From NCBI RefSeq assembly GCF_002734285.1, contig NZ_NSEA01000013.1, forward strand, positions 99,601 to 163,600: a DNA stretch of 64,000 bases, given 5' to 3'. The DNA comes from Fredinandcohnia onubensis. Its GTDB lineage: Bacteria; Bacillota; Bacilli; Bacillales; Bacillaceae_L. A program made the position numbers and the translations under genes. The notes under the pieces are model-generated. The model made no database searches and was not told where the DNA came from. It saw only the letters and a list, made by a program, of their open reading frames with translations. Of this stretch, positions 34,392-42,940 are shown one piece after another (the first letter of the stretch is position 1; each line of letters opens with the position of its first letter).

Positions 34392-35045
34392 TTGTTTGTA
34401 GATATCTTTTTTTCAATTGTTTTCATACTTGGTGTGTATTATTTGTTTCAATACAGAATCAGTATTAAAAAGGCAGTCGATCTTTCAAAAGAAGCCCTTT
34501 TCCCGCAAACGGAAGCGGAGTTCCGTGGCCTCCTCATCCCAAATGAGTATAAGGAAATGGAGCCACTATCTAAATCAACGAGATCTTATAAAATTGTCAA
34601 ATGGGGAACGGCGGCTGTAATCGTAGCTCTCATAGGACTATTAATTGTTATTCTTACAACAGATTATTTAGGGTCTTCCTTTTTTTCTATGGCCTATTTC
34701 TTTTTTGCACTCATTAGTGCAGTTCGCCACCGTGGAAACCTCTTTTTATTACCAAAAGGTATTATCCTTCAGGGCCGATATTTTTCCTATAGCCGAGTCA
34801 AGGAATATGAAGTCGAGCGAATTGTCCGCTGGCATGATTTGTATGGCATAAATGACCGTATTAATTTCGGCTATAAGTTAACGATTAAGGTAAAAAGTAT
34901 TTTCCCATTCTTCAATTTCGTTGTTGTTGAAAATGAAGAACATCTTGATAAGATCATCGAATTGCTGGAGACAAACGGCATTCCCGGAAAAAGAATTCCA
35001 GACCCAACGCAACAATCAAATTCAACCATTTCATCCAAATCATAA
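34392..35045 (+). CDS. Membrane protein with a PH-like cytoplasmic domain, unknown function
   Basis: A 217-residue protein. There is one helix at residues 1-18, a basic cytoplasmic loop, and two helices at about 77-118. A C-terminal beta-rich region follows (LFLLPKGIILQGRYFSYSRVKEYEVERIVRWHDLYG...), which resembles a bacterial PH domain. The last 15 residues are Ser/Asn/Gln-rich. Start TTG after AAGGTCGGTG. The fold suggestion is inference; no function is known. Confidence 0.65.
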   Translation: MFVDIFFSIVFILGVYYLFQYRISIKKAVDLSKEALFPQTEAEFRGLLIPNEYKEMEPLSKSTRSYKIVKWGTAAVIVALIGLLIVILTTDYLGSSFFSMAYFFFALISAVRHRGNLFLLPKGIILQGRYFSYSRVKEYEVERIVRWHDLYGINDRINFGYKLTIKVKSIFPFFNFVVVENEEHLDKIIELLETNGIPGKRIPDPTQQSNSTISSKS

Positions 35046-35046
35046 T

Positions 35047-35076
35047 TCACCAGGTCTTGTAGCCTGGTGTTTTTTT
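35047..35076 (+). terminator. Intrinsic terminator
   Basis: CACCAGG / CCTGGTG stem with TTTTTTT. Confidence 0.9.
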
Positions 35077-35179
35077 ATTCCCCTTAACATAGGTTGGCTT
35101 GTCAAGCCACAGGTACAGGCTCTTTTCATTGGTTAATTAATAAGATAAATATATCCGTATAAATAAGGAGGTACTCCTA

Positions 35180-35674
35180 TTGATTCATACTGTAAAACCT
35201 GGTGAAACATTGAGTCAAATTGCCCAAGATTATCGAAAACCACTTTTTGAAATTATTCGAGCTAATCCTTCCATTAATCCTAATCTGATTTATCCAGGAC
35301 AATCCATCGTGATCCCCGGTTTCCCAGACCCTTCAACCCTTCCCTTTAAAATTGAGGTCTCTATTAATAACCGTACATTACGATTATTGAAAAATGGAGT
35401 CTTACAAAAACAATATCCAATCGCTGTTGGCCGCATGCTACATGCCACACCTATTGGGAACTTTATTATCATTAATAAAGCACCAAATCCAGGCGGACCG
35501 TTTGGCACGATGTGGATGAGTTTATCGAAAGAACACTATGGAATCCATGGAACCAATGATCCAAGCTCTATCGGTAAATTCGTTTCAAGAGGCTGTATTC
35601 GAATGCATAACCGAGATGTCGAGGAACTGGCACGAACCATTTCAATTGGCACACCTGTTTTCATACATCCTTAA
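35180..35674 (+). CDS. ykuD: L,D-transpeptidase with LysM domain (YkuD type)
   Basis: A 164-residue cell wall enzyme, the same length as B. subtilis YkuD. Residues 1-47 are a LysM peptidoglycan-binding module ([16 protein letters not shown]...PGQSIVIP). Residues 55-164 are the YkuD catalytic domain with H123-G-T and catalytic C139 in SRGCIRMHN. It makes 3-3 crosslinks or attaches peptides to the wall. There is no signal peptide, as in B. subtilis YkuD, where the protein is found in the spore. Start is TTG, 6 bases after AAGGAGG. Confidence 0.94.
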   Translation: MIHTVKPGETLSQIAQDYRKPLFEIIRANPSINPNLIYPGQSIVIPGFPDPSTLPFKIEVSINNRTLRLLKNGVLQKQYPIAVGRMLHATPIGNFIIINKAPNPGGPFGTMWMSLSKEHYGIHGTNDPSSIGKFVSRGCIRMHNRDVEELARTISIGTPVFIHP

Positions 35675-35698
35675 TTTATTTAAACATCTCCCAAAACA

Positions 35699-35750
35699 CG
35701 AATAAACGTTCCTATTTATGTTGATAATAGAATGTACGTTCGTATATAAT
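35699..35750 (+). promoter_or_regulatory. LexA-type boxes and promoter of the WYL/LexA-like operon
   Basis: TTGATA (35721-35726) and TATAAT (35745-35750) with 18 bases between form a near-ideal SigA promoter. AGAATGTACGTTCG (35729-35742) lies exactly between them and matches CGAAC-N4-GTTCG at 8 of 10 positions. A second box, CGAATAAACGTTCC (35699-35712), lies just upstream and also matches 8 of 10. Confidence 0.75.
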
Positions 35751-35770
35751 ATAAAAAAGGAGATGATTAC

Positions 35771-35998
35771 ATGCGCGGGATTTTACAACGAGCCCTGGCT
35801 CAGCACACACCTATCGAAATCATCTATATGTCTCAAAATGGCATACTTACACAACGCCTAATCAACGTTTACGAAATCAATGAACATACCATAAAAGCCT
35901 ATTGTTTGCTTCGTCATAAAAAGAGAACCTTTAAAATAGATAGCATCTTATCTGCTGATAAACCAAGGAAAAAAGGAGTTGTTAAGTTTGCAAATTAG
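35771..35998 (+). CDS. Small WYL/YolD-like domain protein
   Basis: A 75-residue protein that is little more than one WYL-like beta-barrel: IEIIYMSQNGILTQRLINVYEINEHTIKAYCLLRHKKRTFKIDSILSA, with a basic tail (KPRKKG). WYL and YolD modules act as ligand sensors or accessory factors in DNA-damage and phage-response systems. ATG after AAAAGGAG. It is the first gene behind a promoter that carries a LexA-type box and overlaps the LexA-like gene by 11 bases. The family call is moderate. Confidence 0.7.
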   Translation: MRGILQRALAQHTPIEIIYMSQNGILTQRLINVYEINEHTIKAYCLLRHKKRTFKIDSILSADKPRKKGVVKFAN

Positions 35999-36239
35999 AA
36001 CACTACAAAAGCGTATGGAGGACACCGAACAGGAATTACTTGAACAAATCGAAAAATATATCAAGAAATTCCACAAAGCTCCGACGATGCGTGAACTTTC
36101 TAGACTCTGTACTTCGGTGAGTTCAACAAGCACAATCAAAGCATATCTAGATCGCCTTAAAGAAAAAGGAGCCCTGCATTATGAACCCAGAACACCACGA
36201 TCCATCACTCTAAAAAAAGAACTACCCCAGGCAAAATAA
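35988..36239 (+). CDS. LexA DNA-binding-domain-only protein
   Basis: An 83-residue protein that aligns with the N-terminal winged helix-turn-helix of LexA: QELLEQIEKYIKKFHKAPTMRELSRLCTSVSSTSTIKAYLDRLKEKGALHYEPRTPRSITL. The recognition part (SSTSTIKAYLDRL) and the PRSI wing end are conserved. The S24 autocleavage domain is absent, so RecA-triggered cleavage cannot occur. TTG at 35988 is chosen on spacing from AAAGGAG. It may compete with LexA at the boxes upstream; this is inference. Confidence 0.85.
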   Translation: MQIRTLQKRMEDTEQELLEQIEKYIKKFHKAPTMRELSRLCTSVSSTSTIKAYLDRLKEKGALHYEPRTPRSITLKKELPQAK

Positions 36240-36250
36240 GGGTAGTTCTT
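36217..36250 (+). terminator. Intrinsic terminator overlapping a gene end
   Basis: GAACTACCC / GGGTAGTTC stem then TTGTT. The left arm lies inside the last codons of the LexA-like gene. Confidence 0.75.
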
Positions 36251-36258
36251 GTTAAACT

Positions 36259-36431
36259 TAATCAAATACGCCTTGACGTATTTGCGCCCAGGTTTTTTCG
36301 TGCTTGCTCGAAAAATTACCTCTGAAAATCTGTGGCATCCGCCGGAGGCATTAACTTTATTCAGTCTGGATTTGAACCATAATCAAACAACTCTTGCTTA
36401 CATAAGTAGAGGACCTCTGCTGAATAAAGTT
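36259..36431 (+). repeat. Dispersed intergenic repeat, copy 2 (CGCCTTGRCG family)
   Basis: AAATACGCCTTGACGTATTT, then GCTCGAAAAATTACC, then GGCATCCGCCGGAGGC, then TAACTTTATTCAG pairing with CTGAATAAAGTTA. The blocks and order are as at 1146-1322. Here the final hairpin is opened by a 54-base insert, and the two small central hairpins are missing. It overlaps the stop of the next gene by two bases. Confidence 0.75.
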
Positions 36432-36798
36432 ATAGTTTTTCATCCACCTCTGAGGTATCGACATCATCTCCAAACCAGTCAACTAACTTTGCTTTTGCCT
36501 TTGCTTTGACATTGTCATCAATATGGATGGCAACTTGGAAAAGGGCAACACCTAAGGCACCTAAGTCATCTGTAAAACCGATACCTACCGCAAGGTCTGG
36601 AATGAGGTCCACTGGAAAAATAAAATACCCCAACGCAGCCAAGATCGTCACCCTTGCTTTTGCAGGCAAATCTGGTTTTTGAAGGACATAGTACAGTAAT
36701 AGTGCCGTATATACGACTGAATGACCCGCTCTTAACGCAAACTTTTTAAGTTTTTCCCAAAATTTATCGTCTGAATAATGCTTTTCCATTTCATCCAT
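36430..36798 (-). CDS. DUF1232 (YkvA-like) membrane protein
   Basis: A 122-residue protein. The DUF1232 core is visible as KPDLPAKARVTILAALGYFIFPVDLIPDLAVGIGFTDDLGALGVAL, with the conserved ALGYFxxPxDLIPD turn. A hydrophobic helix precedes it, and an acidic tail ends the protein (DVDTSEVDEKL). ATG is set by GGGGGA. Function is unknown in the family. Confidence 0.88.
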   Translation of the reverse strand: MDEMEKHYSDDKFWEKLKKFALRAGHSVVYTALLLYYVLQKPDLPAKARVTILAALGYFIFPVDLIPDLAVGIGFTDDLGALGVALFQVAIHIDDNVKAKAKAKLVDWFGDDVDTSEVDEKL

Positions 36799-36923
36799 GT
36801 GAATCCCCCATTTTAAGTTATCTGAATCTTTTACTACTATTGTACTACATAGGCGAATAAATGAATCATTGTACAAGCTTTAAAATTACACTTTCCTTAT
36901 TATGCCTCAAATCCATTTTTACA

Positions 36924-36952
36924 CAAAAAAACCTAGCCAAAATGACTAGGTT
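36924..36952 (-). terminator. Intrinsic terminator of pepF
   Basis: AACCTAG / CTAGGTT stem with TTTTTTT on the minus strand. Confidence 0.85.
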
Positions 36953-36963
36953 GAATCTTTTGA

Positions 36964-38754
36964 TCAAAAACTTCTTTCAAGCTCATCTACCAATGAACCA
37001 ACATAGGCAACTGCTTTCTTAATTGGTTCTGGAGTTGACATATCCACGCCTGCAAGCTTCATCAACTCGAGTGGTTTCAGAGTTCCACCTGCTTTTAATG
37101 CAGATAACCAGCGATCGACTGCGGGCTGGCCTTCCTCTTGAATCATCTGGGAGGCAGCTGTTGAAGCAGTTAGACCTGCAGAATACGTATATGGATATAG
37201 ACCCATGTAATAATGTGGCTGACGCATCCATGTTAATGCAGCTAGCTCATCCATTACGACATCATCGCCCCAGAATGTCGACAGTAACTCTGTTTTTTGT
37301 TCACATAAAAGTTTGGCTGTAATTGGGGTTCCTTTATCAGCCAACTCGTAGACACGACGTTGTAATTCACCTTCTAATATATGTGTGACGAAATTATGGT
37401 AGTAGGTGCCTAACGATTGTAGAATCACCCAGCGCTTCATCCGTTCATCATTAGATTGCGAAAGAATATGTCTACTCAACAACATCTCATTCATTGTTGA
37501 TGGAGCCTCGATAAAATAACGTGAAGGACGAGTGTTTGAGATCCGTTGATTACGTCCCGCTAACACAAAGTGACCAGCATGACCCAGTTCATGTGCAAGA
37601 GTAAACGTATTTCGCATAGAATTATTCCATGTCATTAAAATATATGGGTGGGAGCCATATGGGCTCGAACAAAATGCACCCGATCGTTTCCCAACATTAT
37701 CAGCTAAATCGACCCACCGATTATGAATGCCTTCCTCCATAATCTTACTATATTCCGGTCCCATAACCTGGATGGCATCAAGAACATACTTTGAAGCCTC
37801 CTCATACGTTATCTCTGGGTCAAAGTCTGGATCAAGCGGAGCCTTTAAATCACTATAGTACATTTTTTCAAGCCCTAGTACGCGCTGCTTTAATTTAGCG
37901 AGGCGTCGCATATGTGGCGCTAACTCAGTTTGAATGGTATGTAACTGATTATGGTACATTTCCTTTGTAACCTGTTGTTCATCAAGTAGCATATCTGTTA
38001 CAGACTCATACCCACGTAAGCGCGCTTCAATGACTTGCTTTTTTACCTCTGTAGCAAACGTGGCTGCATAGGTATTTTTATATTTATCCAGTGTTTTAGC
38101 AAAAGCTGCAGAAGCCTTACGACGCAATTCCGTATCCGGAGAGTCCTCATATTTTGGGAATGAGTTAAAAGTAAGTGGATGTTCGATGCCATCATCCGTC
38201 TTAAATGCTGAAAACTGCATATCTGATGTTTTGCTTCTTTGATAAATCATATATGGAGAATCCATCACCTCACCAAACGCAGCTAAAACCTCCTCGGCAT
38301 CAGAGGATAGTGTATATTCCTTGGCCTCTAAGATATCTGATAACGTTTTTATGAACTCTTGTAATCCTTGTTCCTCTTTTATGTAAGTTTGGATGGTTTC
38401 TGAATCTAATGCAAGTAGCTCTGATTTTATAAATGACATACTCGCACTTACACTGGAGACTAAGGATGCAGCCCGGGCAGCATTTGTTTGATAAACGGAA
38501 TTCGTACCGTCTACCGACATATGTAAATCTGCATAACTCACTACACGCATAACTCTTTCCTGAAGTGCGTCTTTTGCCAATAAGCAATCAAGCAAGTTCT
38601 TAGCACTCTTCCCAACAGTCCCCTTAAATTGAGTTACGGTTTGGATGTCAATTTCAACAGACGAAAGCTCTCTCTCCCAAGCTTCATCTGTTTCAAATAA
38701 GTCTTGCAGGTTCCATGTTTGTTCAACAGGTACTTCTGAACGTAATAAAGCCAT
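36964..38754 (-). CDS. pepF: Oligoendopeptidase F
   Basis: A 596-residue zinc endopeptidase of family M3B, the usual length. The metal site is H388-E-L-G-H392 in TLAHELGHAGHF, with the third ligand Glu downstream in YFIEAPSTMNEMLLSRHIL. The protein is cytosolic, with no signal peptide, and digests peptides of about 7-17 residues. ATG at 38754 follows GAGAGGGG. It is monocistronic, with a strong terminator. Confidence 0.95.
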   Translation of the reverse strand: MALLRSEVPVEQTWNLQDLFETDEAWERELSSVEIDIQTVTQFKGTVGKSAKNLLDCLLAKDALQERVMRVVSYADLHMSVDGTNSVYQTNAARAASLVSSVSASMSFIKSELLALDSETIQTYIKEEQGLQEFIKTLSDILEAKEYTLSSDAEEVLAAFGEVMDSPYMIYQRSKTSDMQFSAFKTDDGIEHPLTFNSFPKYEDSPDTELRRKASAAFAKTLDKYKNTYAATFATEVKKQVIEARLRGYESVTDMLLDEQQVTKEMYHNQLHTIQTELAPHMRRLAKLKQRVLGLEKMYYSDLKAPLDPDFDPEITYEEASKYVLDAIQVMGPEYSKIMEEGIHNRWVDLADNVGKRSGAFCSSPYGSHPYILMTWNNSMRNTFTLAHELGHAGHFVLAGRNQRISNTRPSRYFIEAPSTMNEMLLSRHILSQSNDERMKRWVILQSLGTYYHNFVTHILEGELQRRVYELADKGTPITAKLLCEQKTELLSTFWGDDVVMDELAALTWMRQPHYYMGLYPYTYSAGLTASTAASQMIQEEGQPAVDRWLSALKAGGTLKPLELMKLAGVDMSTPEPIKKAVAYVGSLVDELERSF

Positions 38755-38866
38755 TTGAATTTCCCCTCTCAATATTTCGCAAAACGAAATAATATATCTT
38801 TATTATAAAATAAACAAGCAAAAATTTAAATGAAGTTCCCAATTTTCTTAAAAATCCATATAGAAA

Positions 38867-38892
38867 AGAAGATCAAGTAATCTCGATCTTCT
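38867..38892 (-). terminator. Intrinsic terminator of the HAD gene
   Basis: AGAAGATC / GATCTTCT stem, A/T-rich on both sides, 8 bases from the stop. Confidence 0.75.
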
Positions 38893-38899
38893 CTCATTT

Positions 38900-39679
38900 C
38901 TATAACAACCCTACCATTTTTAGTCCGTGTAGAATTCCGTCATCCTCAACTGATTTGGTTACGTACTTCGCTACTTCTTTTACTTCGTCAAGTCCGTTCC
39001 CCATGGCTACACTATTTTGAACAGTGGTGAGCATTTCCATATCATTCAACCCATCGCCAAAGGCATAAATGCGTTCTGAAGGAATCCCTATTTTTTCAAC
39101 AAGTTTCTCTATTCCGTTCGCTTTTGAACCCCCACTTGGGATGACGTCTACGGAAACCGGATGCCAGCGAACAAAATCAAAGTCCTTGTATTCTTTTTCA
39201 TACTGCCCCTCTTCGCCTTCTTGGACAAATAATAGCGATTGGAACAATTTACGACCTTCATAATACTTTGGATCATAGGTTGGGAAACTTTTGATTTTTA
39301 ATGTTGCAATGCTTTCCGTAATAAACTCATGTTCAGGCACATTTGCTTTCATGTCCTCGTGGTCCATGTAAACAATCGGATGATTGTTGGCAAGTGCCTC
39401 TTCAGTTAATTGAATCAGGGCTTCTTCATTTAATGGGTTTGTATAAATTTCTTCACCGTTTAACACAACATACTGCCCATTGTAGCTAACATATGTACCG
39501 ATTCCTAGCTCTTCGCGAAGGTCTTCAAACATAAAAGGAGCACGACCAGTAGCAATCGCAACTTCATGTCCGAGTTCCTTTAGTTTAAAGATGGCTTCCT
39601 TCGTTGAAGATGGAAGTTTTTTATCATGGTTCAAGAGTGTTCCATCTATGTCAAAAAAAATTAGGCTACGTTCTTTCAT
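38900..39679 (-). CDS. HAD-superfamily Cof-type phosphatase
   Basis: A 259-residue hydrolase of HAD subfamily IIB with motif I FFDIDGTLLNHD, motif II AIATGRAP, the lysine in GGSKANGIEKL and motif IV FGDGLNDMEML. It is a paralogue in type to the HAD gene at 29341. The ATG follows GGAAGATG. Sugar phosphate or cofactor phosphate substrates are expected. Confidence 0.93.
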   Translation of the reverse strand: MKERSLIFFDIDGTLLNHDKKLPSSTKEAIFKLKELGHEVAIATGRAPFMFEDLREELGIGTYVSYNGQYVVLNGEEIYTNPLNEEALIQLTEEALANNHPIVYMDHEDMKANVPEHEFITESIATLKIKSFPTYDPKYYEGRKLFQSLLFVQEGEEGQYEKEYKDFDFVRWHPVSVDVIPSGGSKANGIEKLVEKIGIPSERIYAFGDGLNDMEMLTTVQNSVAMGNGLDEVKEVAKYVTKSVEDDGILHGLKMVGLL

Positions 39680-39855
39680 TTCATCTTCCCACTTTCTATC
39701 TCACTTTTGCTCAATCACATATTGTCTACGATACATTATTTTCGCGCTTTAAACAAATGAAACAATTCTGAAAGAATACATATGAAAACAGGCAAAAAGT
39801 ACTATGATCTGGCATAAATTAGAAGTATGTTTGACATATTCAGTAGAAGTCCCAA

Positions 39856-39886
39856 TGGGCACAAATTCGCCAAGGCGCATTTGATC
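39856..39886 (-). repeat. Dispersed repeat, partial copy 3 (CGCCTTGRCG family)
   Basis: On the minus strand ATCAAATGCGCCTTGGCGAA leads into TTTGTGCCC, matching the first block of the copies at 1146 and 36259. The remaining blocks are absent. Confidence 0.6.
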
Positions 39887-39905
39887 TACATCAAGGAGAG
39901 CGAGC

Positions 39906-41081
39906 ATGAAAAAAACTTGGTTATTAGGGTTTGGCTTTTTTAGCATTAGTCTAGGATGGTCTTTGTATAACGGATTTGTTCCTTTTTTTCTGGATAATTT
40001 CATTACAAGTACTGCTTTGATTGGGTTTCTTATGACCATCGATAATTATATTGCTCTCTTTTTACAGCCGTATATTGGACAATTAAGTGACCGAACTCGA
40101 ACTCGCTTCGGACGCAGGATGCCTTATATACTTGTTGGTGTGCCGCTTGCAGCCCTATTTTACACCCTCATTCCCTTCCACACAGGGCTAATATCCTTAC
40201 TTATTTTTATGTTATGTATGAACTTATCGATGGCGATTTTCCGTTCTCCTACGATAGCTTTGATGCCCGATATCACCCCTGAACAAGACCGTACAAAAGC
40301 AAACGGTATCATCAATTTTATGGGGGGCTGCGGTGCTATTTTAGCATTTAGTATCGGCTCATTCTTATTCAGCGTCGATGAGACTCTCCCATTTCTTGCC
40401 GTTTCCGTTGTATTTCTACTCACCCTTTGGATTGTATTTAAACAGATAAAAGAACAACGTGATGCCCTTTCCTATACAGAAACAGTTATACCGAGGATTA
40501 ATTATAAGGAAGAATTGAATGCCTCCACGATGTACCTTTTAGCAGCTATCTTTTTTTGGTTTATTGCCATACAAGGAATGGAGGCTTTGTTTACACTATA
40601 TGGTGTAAATGAATTAGGTCTCTCCAGAAGCGCTTCTGCTTTTTCACTTACTTTTTTTTCATTAAGCTTTGTGATTTCAGCCATTCCAAGCGGCCTCCTA
40701 GGTGCAAAGATTGGCAAGAAAAAAGTAATTGTCATTGGTGTCATTGGCTTAATTGTTTCGTTTTTACTTTTAAACTGGGTTGATTCGGTTATTCTTCTGA
40801 GGTCGATTTTATTTTTGGGAGGCATCTTTTGGGCATTTGTTAACATTAACGCATACCCATTTATTGTTTCGACGGGAAGTGAAAAAAGTTTCGGAACGAG
40901 AACGGGGCTTTATTATTTAGTTTCCTCATTGGCAGCAATCACCTCACCCCCGACCCTTGGATACTTAATTGACCTGTTTGGGTTCAGTGTGTTATTTCTT
41001 GCTGCATCAGGGAGCTTGGTTCTTGCATTGTTTTTTATCACCAGGGTAAAAGAGCAGGAAAGCGCGGTGCTTGGCTCATAG
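39906..41081 (+). CDS. MFS transporter, SLC45/glycoside-type
   Basis: A 391-residue 12-helix transporter. The first-half loop motif is GQLSDRTRTRFGRRMPYILVGVP, as in SLC45 and GPH-like sugar carriers, and PDITPEQDRTKANGIINFMG follows helix 4. The second half has GLLGAKIGKKKVIVIG. A sugar or glycoside substrate is suggested by the family but not shown. ATG after AAGGAGAG. Monocistronic, with a terminator. Confidence 0.85.
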   Translation: MKKTWLLGFGFFSISLGWSLYNGFVPFFLDNFITSTALIGFLMTIDNYIALFLQPYIGQLSDRTRTRFGRRMPYILVGVPLAALFYTLIPFHTGLISLLIFMLCMNLSMAIFRSPTIALMPDITPEQDRTKANGIINFMGGCGAILAFSIGSFLFSVDETLPFLAVSVVFLLTLWIVFKQIKEQRDALSYTETVIPRINYKEELNASTMYLLAAIFFWFIAIQGMEALFTLYGVNELGLSRSASAFSLTFFSLSFVISAIPSGLLGAKIGKKKVIVIGVIGLIVSFLLLNWVDSVILLRSILFLGGIFWAFVNINAYPFIVSTGSEKSFGTRTGLYYLVSSLAAITSPPTLGYLIDLFGFSVLFLAASGSLVLALFFITRVKEQESAVLGS

Positions 41082-41108
41082 CGAATCCTCAAGCAATGAT
41101 CATAAAGG

Positions 41109-41146
41109 GCGTGTAAACTGGAAACAGTTTTATCACGCTTTTTTCA
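41109..41146 (+). terminator. Intrinsic terminator with GAAA loop
   Basis: GCGTG and TAAACTG pair with CAGTTTTA and CACGC around a GAAA tetraloop; TTTTTTC follows. Confidence 0.85.
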
Positions 41147-41273
41147 TTTTTATTTGTTTATTTCATAGACTATTACAATGATGTCTGATATTATAATCAA
41201 ATGGTTACCTTTGTTAACTATTACCTTGAGTAACTATTCCTAAAAGAGGTGAAATCCAATCGAAAATTTCCAA

Positions 41274-41678
41274 TTGTTTTTTCAACAATTAACTCAATTA
41301 TATCGACCATTTGAGAGTAAGCTGAATGTTGAACTTGGTAAACACCAACTTTATAGAGCACAATGGTCCATTCTGTACTACATTGTAAACTTTGGCTCAC
41401 CTACACTCGTGGAAATTTCCAATTACCTGGGAGTCGAAAAGCCAACTGTTACAAGAACCATAAATCGTTTAGAAGAACTCGGGTATGTAGAAAACATTCC
41501 TGGGAAAGACAAGCGAGAAAAAAGAATGCAGCTTACTGACCTTGGTAAGAAAGTGTACTTAGAAGTCAGGGAAACCGTTGATGAATTTGAAAAGGAAATA
41601 ACAGAGGGAGTATCCGAAAAGGAACTGCTCCAAGCCATTCAGATTATGAAAACCATACGGAACAATTTAATAAAGTGA
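41274..41678 (+). CDS. MarR-family transcriptional regulator
   Basis: A winged helix regulator of about 134 residues. The recognition region is FGSPTLVEISNYLGVEKPTVTRTINRLEELGYVENIPGKDKREKRMQLTDLG, typical of MarR. It precedes an MFS exporter gene by 13 bases and probably controls it. The start is uncertain: AAGAGGTGA (41244-41252) points to an ATC codon at 41259 in the position where relatives would have ATG, giving five extra residues (xENFQ). The first standard codon is the TTG at 41274, 21 bases from the RBS. Confidence 0.85.
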   Translation: MFFQQLTQLYRPFESKLNVELGKHQLYRAQWSILYYIVNFGSPTLVEISNYLGVEKPTVTRTINRLEELGYVENIPGKDKREKRMQLTDLGKKVYLEVRETVDEFEKEITEGVSEKELLQAIQIMKTIRNNLIK

Positions 41679-41691
41679 GGGGATTTTCAAC

Positions 41692-42897
41692 TTGGATAAT
41701 CAAAAACTGTGGACGAAAGATTTTATCATTGTGTCCTCCATCAACTTTTTCTTAACCTTTATCTTTTACCTATTGGTTGTCATCATTGCCGTGTATGCGG
41801 TTGATGAATATGGTGCTTCTACGAGCCAAGCAGGGCTTGTCACAGGTATCTTTATTGTCGGAACATTAATTGGCCGACTTTTTATTGGCCGTTATATCGA
41901 TATGATTGGTCGTAAAAAAACATTATTTATTGGGTTGATTCTTTTTACAATCACCACCTTCTTATACTTCGTACATGCCGGAATCACGTTTCTCCTAATC
42001 AATCGTTTCATTCACGGAGTCACACTTGGTATCGCCAGTACGGCAACAGGTACAATCGTTGCTCAAATCATCCCGCCTAAACGTAGAGGTGAAGGAATTG
42101 GCTATTTTAGTATGAGTGCTACATTAGCAACGGCTATCGGACCATTTATCGGATTATTTATGTCTCAGCATACGACCTACCAGGTTATCTTCGGTCTATG
42201 TCTTGTGATTGGTGTCATCACTCTTCTCACTTCACTCATCCTTTCTGTGCCACCAATCGAATTACAATCAAATCAAACTCAAGAGAAAAAAGGCTTTTCA
42301 ATTGCGAATTATGTGGAACCGAAAGCACTTCCGATTGCGATTGTTACTTTTGCAATTTCGCTTTGTTACGCAAGTGTTCTTTCGTTTATCAATTTCTACG
42401 CAATTGAAATTGAATTAGTAACTGCAGCAAGCTTCTTCTTCCTTGTGTACTCCATTGCGATTCTGCTTTCTCGTCCTTTCACTGGACGGTTAATGGATAT
42501 AAAAGGTGCAAATTACGTCATGTATCCAGCCTTTATCGTATTAGCAATTGGTATGTTTCTGTTAAGTATTGCTCATAACAGCATAACTCTCCTACTTTCT
42601 GGTGCGCTTATCGGGCTAGGATTCGGGAATATGCAGTCATGCACTCAAGCTGTTGCGATCAAGTTAACGCCAGCACATCGTATGGGGCTTGCGACCTCAA
42701 CTTTCTATATCTTCTTAGACGCAGGTCTTGGGTTTGGCCCTTATCTATTAGGCTTTCTTGTTCCAATTACAGGATACAGCAAGCTATATTCTATTCTAGG
42801 AATTGTTGCTCTAGCGAGTATTATTCTTTACTTCTTTATGCATGGGAAGAAAGAAGCTGCAGGTCGAAAAAATGAAACATTACCGATATCGATGTAA
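41692..42897 (+). CDS. MFS drug-type efflux transporter
   Basis: A 401-residue 12-helix transporter with the loop motif GRYIDMIGRKKTLFIG, the helix-4 segment RFIHGVTLGIASTATGTIVAQIIPPKRRGEGIGYF and motif C-like GPFIGLF in helix 5. This is the DHA1 type. It is cotranscribed with the MarR gene, so induction by its own substrates is likely. Start TTG after GTGAGGGG. Confidence 0.9.
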   Translation: MDNQKLWTKDFIIVSSINFFLTFIFYLLVVIIAVYAVDEYGASTSQAGLVTGIFIVGTLIGRLFIGRYIDMIGRKKTLFIGLILFTITTFLYFVHAGITFLLINRFIHGVTLGIASTATGTIVAQIIPPKRRGEGIGYFSMSATLATAIGPFIGLFMSQHTTYQVIFGLCLVIGVITLLTSLILSVPPIELQSNQTQEKKGFSIANYVEPKALPIAIVTFAISLCYASVLSFINFYAIEIELVTAASFFFLVYSIAILLSRPFTGRLMDIKGANYVMYPAFIVLAIGMFLLSIAHNSITLLLSGALIGLGFGNMQSCTQAVAIKLTPAHRMGLATSTFYIFLDAGLGFGPYLLGFLVPITGYSKLYSILGIVALASIILYFFMHGKKEAAGRKNETLPISM

Positions 42898-42903
42898 AAA
42901 TGA

Positions 42904-42936
42904 AGCCTTGCTCGGCATGTTTTATCGGGCAAGGCT
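42904..42936. terminator. Terminator between convergent MFS and TetR genes
   Basis: AGCCTTGC / GCAAGGCT stem followed by T-rich sequence on the plus strand. Confidence 0.8.
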
Positions 42937-42940
42937 CTAT

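Noticed and set aside
36249-36509. 86-codon plus-strand frame
   Set aside because: It lies in the dispersed repeat and then antisense to the DUF1232 gene; no RBS.
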